A stretch of DNA of 64,000 nucleotides from [Bacteroides] pectinophilus (GCA_025146925.1 CP102260.1:449001-513000), one strand, 5' to 3'; numbered from the stretch's first letter, positions 9,591 to 17,965 are shown. Notes: generated by a model not told the origin, from the letters alone. A program made the numbers and translations.

Positions 9591-9884
9591 GGTGCTTTGG
9601 AAGCTTGCTCACAAAGGAACTGTTATGCGATGGGCTGTATGCGGCGAATGCCGTGGATAAGCGTAGGAAGCTTTGCTTCCGTAGCGCATCCAGCGTGGCG
9701 TAAGACAAATTAAAAAACATAGATTCCGGGCTTTTTCGGAGGTTTGGATTTGAAGCCTGACTTCTGAAAAAGCTCGGTTTTCTTATATGGAAACATATCT
9801 ACTGTAAAATGTTTGTCAGGTTGTAACCTCGGATTAGATGTCACAATTTGAGGCAGTGGATTAGATGTTAAGAGAGGTTATACA
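9591..9884. other. Intergenic stretch left of the mobilizable element
   Basis: No coding region is seen. It holds a short perfect hairpin GGAAGC-TTT-GCTTCC near 9668-9682, the longer inverted repeat listed separately at 9727-9778, and two copies of GGATTAGATGT about 28 bases apart (near 9831 and 9859). The latter are too few to interpret. Confidence 0.5.
9727..9782. terminator. Candidate bidirectional terminator after rlmD and the integrase gene
   Basis: CCGGGCTTTTTC (9727-9738) pairs with GAAAAAGCTCGG (9767-9778) with one mismatch, followed on the plus strand by TTTTC. On the minus strand a T-rich run begins a few bases beyond the hairpin. It lies between two convergent genes, so it could end both transcripts. 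Confidence 0.55.
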
Positions 9885-9966
9885 AATCGGAATTTGTGGA
9901 GAGATTTCCTGAACTTTCCTTATTTTTCAAGGCTTTCAGCCTCTTAAATAGTGAAATGATATGTAT

Positions 9967-10016
9967 TTTCCCTTATTTTTGCCCTTGTGAGATAATCGTA
10001 AGGGAAATAAGGGAAA
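9967..10016. repeat. Left integrase arm-type repeat cluster
   Basis: TTTCCCTT at 9967-9974 and a second CCCTT 12 bases on (9982-9986), then in inverted orientation AAGGGAAA at 10000-10007 and 10009-10016. The cluster ends seven bases before the integrase stop codon. The same octamer in the same 12-base phasing is found at the right end of the element. Confidence 0.65.
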
Positions 10017-10022
10017 TTTCTT

Positions 10023-11318
10023 TTAGTCATTGCCTGCCACCTTGTCGAGAAGCCTTGCTGAATCACGCTTAGCTTTTCTGGTGGAGTGAGCATAGATATT
10101 CATAGTGGTACTGACATCTGAGTGTCCTAACAGTTCCTGCACATCCTTTGGAGCAGCTCCGTTTGCAAGCAAGTTGCTTGTATAGGTGTGTCGCAACTTA
10201 TGAAAATGAAATCCTTCAAATCCATCTAGTTTAGCGGAAACTGACCGGCACACAAGACCAAGTGTGCTTGGTAATTCAAGGCAACCATCCGGTCTTAAGC
10301 ATACAAAGGATATTTCCTTATATTCTTCAGGAACATCCTGTGTTCCATCCAGATGATAATATTCATAATACACTCTGTTTTTGTCCTGCACTTCTTTGTA
10401 GTAATTGCAGTGATAGAGTTCACCATACTGCATCCGGTTTTTAAGCTGTTCTTTTCTTGCTTCTTTCAGTATGCCTGCTAGAGTATCTCCGAAATCAACA
10501 ATTCTTACCTTTTTACGTTTGGTAGGTCCAATGATGTTCTTGTGTCTGGCTCCATCATAACGGATACTTCTCTTGATAGTCAGGTATTGTTCCTCGAGAT
10601 TAATATCCTGCCATGTAAGACCACAAACCTCACCAATACGAAGTCCTGCATAATATGCTATCTGAATTGGCAGTATTGCTGGGGGATTTTTTTCTTCAAG
10701 GTATTTTATTAACCTCTGATAATCTTCGTGTGAGATTGGCTGAACACCTTCCTCAAAGTCATCATCCGAAAATAAATCCACATCCTCTGCCTGTTTTTTC
10801 AGCTTGATATACTGCATTGGATTGAAAGTAATTAACTGTTTTGGAAATACTGCAAATCGGAAAGCCTGCTGTAATACAGCGGAAAATGAATGAATATAAT
10901 CCTTGCTGTAGCCCTTTTTGACAGTTCCATCCGGATATTCGCCACCAAATGTCAGTAAATCAAAGAATGACTGTAAATGTTGTGCAGTAACATTCTTTAA
11001 CTTTCTGTCAGCAATAGGATGTTTCTTGATAACTCTGATTGCACCAAGGTAGTTTTCAACAGTTCCATTACTTAATGTACCTGTTTTCAGTTCTTCCTCA
11101 GACCATAAATCAAGTAAATCTCCTACAGTGAGATTATCCATCTTAGCAACAAATCTTTTATTCTCATAATCATCCATTGCCTGACGGAGCAGTTTTTCCG
11201 TTTCACTCTTGCTTTCTGTTCCAGCATATTCTTTCTGAACCAGATTGCCACTTTGATCTTCTACATAGAAGCGGTAGTACCATTTCTTTCCTTTTTTTCT
11301 TACAGATCCTTTTGCCAT
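10023..11318 (-). CDS. int: Tyrosine recombinase integrase (Tn916-like)
   Basis: About 431 residues. An N-terminal arm-binding domain (KGKKWYYRFYVED), a SAM-like core-binding domain (about 65-170) and a catalytic domain with the first Arg in AGLRIGEV, HKLRHT, LLGHSD and the nucleophile Tyr in MNIYAHST. This complete R..HxxR..H..Y set indicates an active enzyme. ATG 11318 is chosen because AAAGGAG lies upstream; an in-frame ATG at 11348 is less well placed. It would catalyse integration and, with the excisionase, excision of the element. It is read toward the left end of the element, where its likely arm sites lie. Confidence 0.94.
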   Translation of the reverse strand: MAKGSVRKKGKKWYYRFYVEDQSGNLVQKEYAGTESKSETEKLLRQAMDDYENKRFVAKMDNLTVGDLLDLWSEEELKTGTLSNGTVENYLGAIRVIKKHPIADRKLKNVTAQHLQSFFDLLTFGGEYPDGTVKKGYSKDYIHSFSAVLQQAFRFAVFPKQLITFNPMQYIKLKKQAEDVDLFSDDDFEEGVQPISHEDYQRLIKYLEEKNPPAILPIQIAYYAGLRIGEVCGLTWQDINLEEQYLTIKRSIRYDGARHKNIIGPTKRKKVRIVDFGDTLAGILKEARKEQLKNRMQYGELYHCNYYKEVQDKNRVYYEYYHLDGTQDVPEEYKEISFVCLRPDGCLELPSTLGLVCRSVSAKLDGFEGFHFHKLRHTYTSNLLANGAAPKDVQELLGHSDVSTTMNIYAHSTRKAKRDSARLLDKVAGND

Positions 11319-11478
11319 AATCGTGTTTCTCCTTTCGATATTCGACAATCGGAACTGATGAAATGCTTCTTGCGTGTAGGCATCTTATGGACAAGTCCAT
11401 AAGCCAATTCGCCGCTCGTCAAATCTGTAAACAGTTTGACTCGCTTGGGCTCATTGTATCATAACTCCGGTTGTCATT

Positions 11479-12096
11479 CTATACCGAGTCGGAATTATCT
11501 TCTAAGAGATTGGATAATCTTTGCGCCGCCATATCCGGATTCTTGGAATATGTTCTTATGATGTCAGCTATGTCATTGAATGCATTAACAGAGTGGGTTA
11601 TCTCTCTTAAAAACATTATCTCATTGTATTCCTGATTGGATTCAAACCCCATCTTGGCTGCCACATCTGCATATTCTGTGTTTCCCTTGAAATTATTGCA
11701 AGCATTTGTAAATGAATCAGCAAATAGCTTGTATTCGTTTAATATTGCCAGCAACAGGTTCTTGGCGAAATCTCCATCTGCATTATCAAGGTTTGTTGGA
11801 AGATTTTCGATAATACCTGTCATAGCGTCTCTTATAAGAAGTTCTTTCTTATCTGTTATATCTGTTTCGTAGCTGTCAGTTTCGCCTTTAAGCCATTCCA
11901 CAGATACATGAAGTGCTTCTGAAAGTCCTTCAAGTACCATCTTCTTGGTATTGTCGATTGTTCCAGCTTCATAACGCTGTATGGTGGAAGCGGTGACTCC
12001 CATCTTGTCTGCAACATAAGGTTGTGTAAGGTTTAATTCTGTTCTGCGGCTTTTAGCCCTCTCACCGATAATCCGGCGAAGTTCCTTATCCTTCAT
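11479..12096 (-). CDS. XRE-family repressor of the mobile element
   Basis: About 205 residues with an N-terminal lambda-repressor-type helix-turn-helix (LTQPYVADKMGVTASTIQRYEAG) and a longer C-terminal region without a recognised fold. The ATG at 12096 follows AAAAGGAGGCAGACAAC, an excellent ribosome binding site, so it is preferred over ATG 12138. It faces the excisionase gene across a 180-base control region that has two perfect palindromes with half-site ATTGCA, which are the natural operator candidates. It probably keeps excision off and represses itself (inference). Confidence 0.85.
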   Translation of the reverse strand: MKDKELRRIIGERAKSRRTELNLTQPYVADKMGVTASTIQRYEAGTIDNTKKMVLEGLSEALHVSVEWLKGETDSYETDITDKKELLIRDAMTGIIENLPTNLDNADGDFAKNLLLAILNEYKLFADSFTNACNNFKGNTEYADVAAKMGFESNQEYNEIMFLREITHSVNAFNDIADIIRTYSKNPDMAAQRLSNLLEDNSDSV

Positions 12097-12160
12097 GTTG
12101 TCTGCCTCCTTTTCGGTTATTCCTTTCGGTATGTTCATACTATATCATATAAAAATTAAA

Positions 12161-12264
12161 ATTGCAATATGCAATGATATAATTATTTTTGTAATTTCGT
12201 AATGCTTGACAATAAAATATAAAAGCGATATACTGACAGAAAAATAAATTGCATAATGCAATTT
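12161..12264. promoter_or_regulatory. Divergent control region with two repressor palindromes and excisionase promoter
   Basis: Palindrome 1 is ATTGCA-ATA-TGCAAT at 12161-12175; palindrome 2 is AAATTGCA-TAA-TGCAATTT at 12246-12264. They share the half-site and 3-base spacer. Between them a near-consensus promoter reads right: TTGACA (12206-12211), 17 bases, TATACT (12229-12234). Palindrome 2 covers the start region of that transcript. Palindrome 1 lies where the -35 of the leftward repressor promoter would be (TTGCAT, 17 bases, TATATG on the minus strand). Confidence 0.75.
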
Positions 12265-12280
12265 GAAAGGAGACGATTAA

Positions 12281-12511
12281 ATGACGGAAAGAAAGATTGC
12301 TTTATCTATAGAAGATGCTGCCGATTATACAGGAATTGGAAGAAACACCCTGAGAAAACTTGTTGAGTGGGAAAAACTTCCTGTTCTAAAGGTCGGAAGA
12401 AAAGTTCTCATAAAGACGGATATGCTGGAAAAGTTTATGGAAGTCAACGAAGGCAGAGACTTGAGAGATAAGACCAGCGTAAAAGCAGTCACAAGAAAAG
12501 TGACAATTTAA
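12281..12511 (+). CDS. xis: Excisionase / small winged-helix DNA-binding protein
   Basis: 76 residues, with a MerR/excisionase-type helix-turn-helix: IEDAADYTGIGRNTLRKLVE followed by the wing LKVGRKVLIK. This is the organisation of Tn916 Xis-like proteins, which bend DNA at the element ends to direct the integrase to excision. A good ribosome binding site (GAAAGGAG) precedes the ATG. Its promoter lies between two repressor palindromes. A GC-rich imperfect hairpin (GGCGG...CCGCC) follows the stop. Confidence 0.85.
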   Translation: MTERKIALSIEDAADYTGIGRNTLRKLVEWEKLPVLKVGRKVLIKTDMLEKFMEVNEGRDLRDKTSVKAVTRKVTI

Positions 12512-12876
12512 AAGAGGCGGCTTCTAATGAAACCGCCCCTGATATATCAGACCGAAGCCATGATATACCTACACGCAAGAGGATTATAACATGTGCTTCT
12601 TCTGATATGCAACAACCAATTAACGGAATGGAAGACTGACAAATCACAAGATATCAAAGCCCTCGGCGTTTGAGAGCGAAATACACCCCTCGCACAAACC
12701 TGCGGTTTATGCTCAGCGTATTTCGCCCTTGCAGGGAGCAAAGCCACGCAGGCGTGACTTATACAAATGCTGTCGCATTTGGTTATGTCGGATACGGCAA
12801 TAAGCCAACAACAATACCACTTATATTATCTGTTCATCTTTCATTCCAATTATCAGAGGAAGGAGAAGAAAGCACA
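12512..12876. other. Candidate origin of transfer (oriT) upstream of the relaxase
   Basis: This 365-base stretch has no convincing gene but several hairpins: GCGAAATAC (12676-12684) with GTATTTCGC (12718-12726), inside it CGCA/TGCG, then CACGC-AG-GCGTG near 12744-12755 and AAATGC-TGTC-GCATTT (12765-12780). Clusters of short inverted repeats just before a MobA/MobL gene are typical of oriT. The nick site cannot be located by eye. Confidence 0.5.
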
Positions 12877-14394
12877 TTGACAACAAGACATTCATTTATA
12901 CAGATGACCAAGCTGTCGAATGTCCGGGGAAGAATCACCTATATATCAAGCCATGCAAAGCAGGAACATCTGTATGCGGTTTATGAAACAACTGACAGAA
13001 GTTATTGGACGGAGCTTGCACGATGCAGCCAGCAGGAATTTAAGAAAAGCGGTGTTGATGGAAAATGTATCGAAGCAAGGGAGCTTATCATTGCCCTGCC
13101 TGAATTACTTTATGAACAGGGAATGCCCGATATGCTGCTAAAATCGTTTACGGATAAATTCAAAGAAAAGTATGGTGTGGAATGTGTTGCAGCACTTCAC
13201 CACAATAAGCGTATGACAAATTTCCATATCCATCTTATCTTTTCTGAAAGACAACTCCTTGCAGAACCTGTCATAAAGACTGCCACAAGGAATATGTTCT
13301 ATGATGAACATGGAAATCATGTACGAACCAAGAAGGAAATCCTTGATGAAGCTGGCAATATCCGCAAAAGATGTAAGGCTATCAAAAAAGGCGAGGTTTA
13401 TGAGAAGAAGCTGTTTACCTCTAAGAATACGAGGTTTAAGCAGGAAGATTTTCTGGACGAGGTAAAATTATTTTACACCAGAATGATAAATCGCTGGGTA
13501 ACGGACGAAAAAGATAGACTTACAGTATTTGACCGTAATGGTCCATATCTTGCTACCAAGAAGATTGGTAAGAATAATCCCAAAGCTGAACAGATTGAGA
13601 AGGATAATAAACTGCGGATGGACTGGAATCGTGAAGTTGACAGGGCTATCATAAGCGAGGTTTCTATGGATGATATTCTACAGATAAAGAGGGAACATAT
13701 CACAGAGCCAGTAAAGAGGTCGATTGAGCGATACGGCAATAAGCCCGAAATGCTCTCGCTTATCCTGAATATGGCAATAGCAGAGCTGGTACTGCTTATC
13801 ACAAAGGTGCTTGAGGCTATAAAAGGCATTCACAGTAGGCTGCAACGTGAAAATGCTCCCGAAGATAAAAACAAAGCCCAAAAGCAGGACAACGGAATAC
13901 TTACAGCAGATGCTTTACCGCCAGAGCCTGTTATGACACCGGAAGCAGCCGCCTATCCGAAGTTAAAAAAGATAAAGACAGAACTGGACAGCCAGAATGC
14001 CATTATCTTTGAAGCTGAGAAACTAAGAGGCAGTCTTGAAATAGAAATGTCAAACTTAAAGGGACTGGCGAAGCTCACCAGAAAAGGTGATTTACAGAGA
14101 AAGATTGACGAAAAGACGGATTATATCAACCGATTAAAGGTAGGACTCTCAAACATGGTTCGTAATAGCGGTTTTGAAAACATGAACGAGTTCCTGCTGA
14201 CATTCAGAGAATGCAGGAATGCTTATACGGATTATCAGAGACAATACGAAAGCTGGAAGAATGCCTGCAGAAAACCGGATACACCTACGCATAAGGATGA
14301 AAAACTGTCGGATAAACTTGCAAGACTACAAAGGGAAGCCGCTGAAAACCAGAACAGTATCAGCAGGCAGACAAAGAACAGAGGGGCAAGATAA
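12877..14394 (+). CDS. mobA: MobA/MobL-family relaxase
   Basis: About 505 residues. The N-terminal 200 residues form a HUH relaxase: conserved HSFIQMTKLSNV start, a Tyr-rich region and the metal-binding histidine triad within HHNKRMTNFHIHLIF. The C-terminal part is charged and predicted helical. TTG 12877 is chosen as start because AGGAAGGAG lies 7-17 bases upstream and family similarity begins there; the frame is open further upstream into the oriT-like hairpins. The protein would nick the element at oriT and lead the strand into a recipient through a helper's secretion system. Confidence 0.88.
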   Translation: MTTRHSFIQMTKLSNVRGRITYISSHAKQEHLYAVYETTDRSYWTELARCSQQEFKKSGVDGKCIEARELIIALPELLYEQGMPDMLLKSFTDKFKEKYGVECVAALHHNKRMTNFHIHLIFSERQLLAEPVIKTATRNMFYDEHGNHVRTKKEILDEAGNIRKRCKAIKKGEVYEKKLFTSKNTRFKQEDFLDEVKLFYTRMINRWVTDEKDRLTVFDRNGPYLATKKIGKNNPKAEQIEKDNKLRMDWNREVDRAIISEVSMDDILQIKREHITEPVKRSIERYGNKPEMLSLILNMAIAELVLLITKVLEAIKGIHSRLQRENAPEDKNKAQKQDNGILTADALPPEPVMTPEAAAYPKLKKIKTELDSQNAIIFEAEKLRGSLEIEMSNLKGLAKLTRKGDLQRKIDEKTDYINRLKVGLSNMVRNSGFENMNEFLLTFRECRNAYTDYQRQYESWKNACRKPDTPTHKDEKLSDKLARLQREAAENQNSISRQTKNRGAR

Positions 14395-14494
14395 TATGCC
14401 CTTTGTTTTATATTCTTTTGACGGAATTACGATAGAATATTGGAACTTAGCATGATATAATAATAGAAAATTTTTAGGAAGAGGTGAGAACGAT

Positions 14495-14536
14495 ATGAAA
14501 ATTATCCGAGATAACTACTCAGTACAGTTGATGTAA
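14495..14536 (+). CDS. Possible 13-residue leader peptide
   Basis: ATG 14495 is preceded by a strong site (AGGAAGAGGTGAG, 14477-14489) and encodes MKIIRDNYSVQLM before TAA. It lies about 100 bases before the ABC exporter gene and is followed by an ACAGTT/AACTGT inverted repeat. It might be a leader or remnant of a truncated gene. Nothing shows that it is translated. Confidence 0.3.
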   Translation: MKIIRDNYSVQLM

Positions 14537-14634
14537 ACTGTTGGCAGATTGTGCTGAGGTTAAAAGAAACTTGCTAGCAGTCGTTGACTGTACTGTCCTA
14601 ATGCTTGAAATACAATCTATAAAGGAGTACAGTT

Positions 14635-16320
14635 ATGCGTTATATAAAAGAAATATTAAAGAAAAACAGAATATGGGTATTAGTCTACATTGGGCTAGGT
14701 ATATTTAATGCATTTATGGCTAATTACAAGGCTGACTATTTCCAAAAGGTCATTGATGGATTGGCTGATAGAACACTTGCATTTGCAGGAGTTGCAACAT
14801 ATGGCTTTATTTTGCTGGTAAATTATTGTATGAATTATTTGGATAATTATCCTGAAAAGAAATTGGAACATGGTATTTATCTGGATTTTAAGCTTTTGTC
14901 CCTTAGAAAAATAAGTACAATTGATTATACAGAATACCAGAAAATAGGTACAGGCAAACTTGTTCAAAGGATTGAGAATGGTTCAACAGCAGGAAGAAAT
15001 GTATTATTCAATTTCTGGTTGCGTTTGATTCGAGACTTACTTCCTGCCATTGGTTTTAGTATATACTTTATTTGGAAAATAGATGAAAAAGTCACTTATG
15101 TACTGTTTGTAGGCTATGCGTTTATTTTTATAATAACCAACATTCTATTAAAGTTTCTTTACAAAATAAAAGAAAAGATTTTGAATAGTGAAGAACTATT
15201 AAATCACTATTTGGTCAGAGGCTATATGGAAATGTTGGTATTTCGTATGAGTAAACAGTTCCCGAGTGAAATAAAGAAGACTTGTAATGCAAAAGAGGAT
15301 ATTGTTTCATCAAAAGTAAAAATGAATATGATTCATGAAGCATTCTTCACAATATTTGCACTATTTGTGGCAATGTTAGATATTGGTATTCTTTTTTATG
15401 CATGGAAAACGAAAAACCTTACAGTAGGTTCTGTGGTTGCACTAATTGCACTGATTGAAAATGCTTATACACCAATTGCCATTTTTAATGTACTTTATGT
15501 CCAATATAAATTGGACAAGGCGTCGTATAAGAGATTTGAGGAATTTTTAGGCTTAAAAGACGATGTTCAATTAAGAAACGGTAACGCAATAAATACAAAT
15601 GTTGGAAAAATTGCAATAAGAAATTTATCATTCCAATATGAGGAACGAAAAATTATTGATGGCTTGAGCCTGTCAATACAAAAGGGAGAAAAAATAGCTT
15701 TTGTAGGAGAAAGTGGTTCCGGAAAATCGACCTTGATTAAGATTTTATTAGGGTTGCTAAAATATAATCAGGGAGAAGTTCGCTTAGGAGACATGGAGTT
15801 AAAAGAAATTTGTCTTAATAATCTGTATGATAGAGTTAGTTATTTATCACAGGATGCCCCTGTTTTTGACGGAACAATAAAAGAAAATCTGGTATTTGAG
15901 AAACAAGTGTCAGAAGAACAAATGCTAGGGGCATTGAGTGAAGTGCAACTATCTCATTTAGTTGAAAATCTTGCGGAAGGTTTAAATACTGAAATTGGTG
16001 AGAAAGGTACTTGTTTATCGGGTGGAGAAAAACAAAGACTTGCATTAGCTCGCTTGTGGTTTGAAGACTCCGAACTTGTCATTTTGGATGAAGCAACATC
16101 TGCAATGGATAATTTAACAGAAGAAAATGTAATGAAATCAGTTATGCAAAAAATGAAAGATAAAACTGTCATTGCCATTGCACATAGATTAAATTCCATT
16201 GCAGGTTTTGACAGAATTATTCTCTTTAAAGAAGGGAGGATTGTTGGACAAGGTACTTTTGAAGAACTACTACATACAGATTCTTATTTTATGGACTTGT
16301 ATAATGCGAATGTGAAATAA
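14635..16320 (+). CDS. ABC exporter, fused membrane and ATPase domains
   Basis: 561 residues: six membrane segments in the first 310 residues, then an ATPase with Walker A GESGSGKST, signature LSGGEKQRLALARL, Walker B LVILDEATSA and switch His in AHRLNS. This is a half-size exporter that works as a homodimer. Substrate unknown; exporters of this type often carry peptides or drugs. The gene is clearly richer in A+T and uses different codons from the flanking chromosome, which points to recent transfer as cargo of the element. The ribosome binding site is AAAGGAG. Confidence 0.9.
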   Translation: MRYIKEILKKNRIWVLVYIGLGIFNAFMANYKADYFQKVIDGLADRTLAFAGVATYGFILLVNYCMNYLDNYPEKKLEHGIYLDFKLLSLRKISTIDYTEYQKIGTGKLVQRIENGSTAGRNVLFNFWLRLIRDLLPAIGFSIYFIWKIDEKVTYVLFVGYAFIFIITNILLKFLYKIKEKILNSEELLNHYLVRGYMEMLVFRMSKQFPSEIKKTCNAKEDIVSSKVKMNMIHEAFFTIFALFVAMLDIGILFYAWKTKNLTVGSVVALIALIENAYTPIAIFNVLYVQYKLDKASYKRFEEFLGLKDDVQLRNGNAINTNVGKIAIRNLSFQYEERKIIDGLSLSIQKGEKIAFVGESGSGKSTLIKILLGLLKYNQGEVRLGDMELKEICLNNLYDRVSYLSQDAPVFDGTIKENLVFEKQVSEEQMLGALSEVQLSHLVENLAEGLNTEIGEKGTCLSGGEKQRLALARLWFEDSELVILDEATSAMDNLTEENVMKSVMQKMKDKTVIAIAHRLNSIAGFDRIILFKEGRIVGQGTFEELLHTDSYFMDLYNANVK

Positions 16321-16350
16321 TTGTTTTTTAGGTCGAAACTTGTAAAAATA

Positions 16351-16405
16351 CAAAGGGGCTGTTGCTATTGCACTTTTTTAATTGTTAGAGTAGCAGTCCC
16401 TTAGT
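16351..16405. terminator. Hairpin between the convergent exporter and small-protein genes
   Basis: AAGGGGCTGTTGCT pairs with AGTAGCAGTCCCTT (with G-U pairs) around a loop of about 22 bases containing a T6 run. Its place between two convergent genes suits a shared terminator. Confidence 0.5.
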
Positions 16406-16409
16406 GTAC

Positions 16410-16646
16410 TTAAAGTTCAATAGAGTCTTCTGCGTTTACCCATATCTGCATAGTTCCATCCAGATATAGTTTTGCATATTCAAGAGGTTCATCAATAGCA
16501 AGAGCATTTAATGCACACTGAGAGCATGGTGTAGTTTTAATACCATCTTCTGCCTTGTTGCAGTCAATACGGAGCATATATCCGGCACAGGTGTAAATGT
16601 CTATGCTATTCCGGTACATATTGTATTCTGCGTAAATAATATTCAT
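16410..16646 (-). CDS. Small conserved protein of Clostridia mobile elements
   Basis: 78 residues with a TPCSQCALNAL motif containing two Cys and a segment IDIYTCAGYMLRIDC. Small proteins of this kind recur on integrative elements of Lachnospiraceae and relatives; possibly the DUF6061 family, though I am not certain of the number. There is no membrane segment or signal peptide. The ATG is preceded by GAAGGAG. Function unknown. Confidence 0.65.
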   Translation of the reverse strand: MNIIYAEYNMYRNSIDIYTCAGYMLRIDCNKAEDGIKTTPCSQCALNALAIDEPLEYAKLYLDGTMQIWVNAEDSIEL

Positions 16647-16752
16647 ATCGTGTCTCCTTCAAATCAATTAATCAAAATAAGAAATTCAGAAGCATTTCAA
16701 TCAGTTCACCATGTCAGTTTCATTTTGTGTTATACTGTGTTATATGATTTTG

Positions 16753-16829
16753 TTTCCCTTGCTTTTTCCCTTACCTGAGTCCATAAACACTGATGGAACG
16801 ATATAACACAAGGGAATATATAAGGGAAA
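16753..16829. repeat. Right integrase arm-type repeat cluster
   Basis: TTTCCCTT at 16753-16760 and 16765-16772 (12-base phasing), then inverted AAGGGAA at 16810-16816 and AAGGGAAA at 16822-16829 (again 12). This mirrors the left cluster and lies in a 316-base gene-free stretch (16647-16962) that otherwise holds only AT-rich DNA and the candidate core repeat at 16926-16936. Confidence 0.65.
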
Positions 16830-16962
16830 GCACACCTGTCACAAACTTAGTATTTTCAATGGTTTGTGAGAAATTTGATAACAAAATATAAAAGTTATTA
16901 AATTTCTTAGAATAGGTGAAATCTCAATCGGAATTTTAAGAATTGTCTAGGATATATGATTT

Positions 16963-17403
16963 ATGAAAAAAACACATTTAATAAATGTAAATATAATTCT
17001 TTTACTGTGGTATTTTCTTTCAATGATAGGATTGAAGATTGGAGACAAATACTTGGTAACAGGTGCATTTGAGGAAGAATGGCTATTTATGCTTATTCCG
17101 ACAATTACATTCGTTTTAATGTTAGTTACAAAAAATGTTGGAAGGAATATACATTTGATATGGTTGGCAGGGTGGTTTGTCACTCAGTTCTTAAGTCATG
17201 AATGGTATACTTTATTTGGAAGAGGATTTATGGGAGAAATGGACAAGAAGATTGCCTATTTTTCAGAATGCATTCAATTAATAAATGTGGATGGAAGATA
17301 TGTTCCTGATGTATATCATATTGTATTACATATTTTGATAATTATTGCATTTGTTGTGACCTTGCTTTATAGAGAAGAAAAAACATTAGTTGACGAAGTG
17401 TGA
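16963..17403 (+). CDS. Unrecognised integral membrane protein
   Basis: 146 residues with about four membrane segments (near 8-24, 38-57, 64-80 and 120-138) and a loop with HEWYTLFGRG. AT-rich like the exporter gene. There is no clear ribosome binding site; the ATG follows GGATATATGATTT. It lies just right of the mobile element's presumed end and just left of a disrupted membrane-protein gene. No family is recognised. Confidence 0.55.
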   Translation: MKKTHLINVNIILLLWYFLSMIGLKIGDKYLVTGAFEEEWLFMLIPTITFVLMLVTKNVGRNIHLIWLAGWFVTQFLSHEWYTLFGRGFMGEMDKKIAYFSECIQLINVDGRYVPDVYHIVLHILIIIAFVVTLLYREEKTLVDEV

Positions 17404-17434
17404 AAATTCGGAATTTGTAAAGGAGATATACAAC

Positions 17435-17581
17435 ATGCAGAAAGTCTGCTTAGCGGTTTTGCCAGCTTTAACAATAGTGTTAGAATTATTACCCTTGGGA
17501 GCAGTTTGTATTTTTGCAACATCTCCAACAGAAAGAGTAAAAGAAACATTCTCATACTTTAGCCTTACACCGTTTGGCTAT
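17435..17581 (+). pseudogene. Small membrane protein, N-terminal part, interrupted by an insertion
   Basis: ATG 17435 follows AAAGGAG and encodes a hydrophobic segment LPALTIVLELLPLGAV and then TFSYFSLTPFGY. The frame then runs into unrelated DNA and stops at 17587. The missing continuation, ANFAPLITATLTVAIFLLSL, appears 1.25 kb downstream from 18840 in frame with codon TAT-GCA. Joining the two gives an uninterrupted two-segment membrane protein, so the gene was split by the cassette at about 17582-18836. Confidence 0.8.
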
Positions 17582-17583
17582 GG

Positions 17584-17949
17584 GTGAGCAAGACGATCAA
17601 AGAAATAGCGGAAGAAATCGGTGTTTCTAAGCAAGCAGTTTTCAAAAAAATGAAGCGTGAACCACTATCAACCGGTTTACAGGGGCTGACGACAACCGTT
17701 GACGGTCAAAACCGCCTTTATGAGATATTGGAAAGGGAGCTGCAAGCGAAGAATGAACAGATAGTAGCACTACAAGCGGAGCTATCCAAGGAACGGCAGC
17801 ACAGCCGGGAACAGGCCGAGAGAATAGCGGTACTGGCAGATCAGGCGCAGCGTTTACAGCTTGCTCAGATGCAGCCGCAGCAGATTGAGGATTGCGTAGC
17901 TCCGGCAGAGCCGCCCCGGAGCTGGTGGAGCCGATTTTGGAGTAAATAA
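17584..17949 (+). CDS. Plasmid-type helix-turn-helix and coiled-coil protein (DUF536-like)
   Basis: 121 residues. N-terminal helix-turn-helix (IKEIAEEIGVSKQAVFKKM), a short basic linker, a coiled coil from about residue 48 to 100 and a Trp-rich end (SWWSRFW). This layout is typical of small proteins encoded next to replication genes on Firmicute plasmids. The GTG start lies two bases inside the left junction, with no ribosome binding site, so the insertion may have removed its own control region; its stop is two bases before AAAAGGGG of the next gene. Confidence 0.65.
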   Translation: MSKTIKEIAEEIGVSKQAVFKKMKREPLSTGLQGLTTTVDGQNRLYEILERELQAKNEQIVALQAELSKERQHSREQAERIAVLADQAQRLQLAQMQPQQIEDCVAPAEPPRSWWSRFWSK

Positions 17950-17965
17950 AAGGGGTGATGAAATT

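Larger units (their letters stand above)
9885..16936. mobile_element. Integrative mobilizable element (tyrosine integrase, MobA/MobL relaxase)
   Basis: The element contains, in order, integrase and repressor on the minus strand, then excisionase, an oriT-like hairpin region, relaxase, ABC exporter on the plus strand and a small minus-strand gene. Both ends carry pairs of the octamer TTTCCCTT/AAGGGAAA, the expected layout of arm-type integrase sites (9967-10016 and 16753-16829). An 11-bp direct repeat AATCGGAATTT lies just outside them at 9885-9895 and 16926-16936 and is the best candidate for the crossover core. No conjugative type IV secretion genes are present, so transfer would need a helper. 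The exact ends are inferred; a related TCGGAATTTGT at 17408 weakens the assignment. Confidence 0.6.

Noticed and set aside
17407-17418. TTCGGAATTTGT as the true right attachment site
   Set aside because: It shares 11 bases with the left repeat, but it lies in the ribosome-binding region of the following gene and has no arm-type repeats beside it. It remains a reason for caution about the element's right end.
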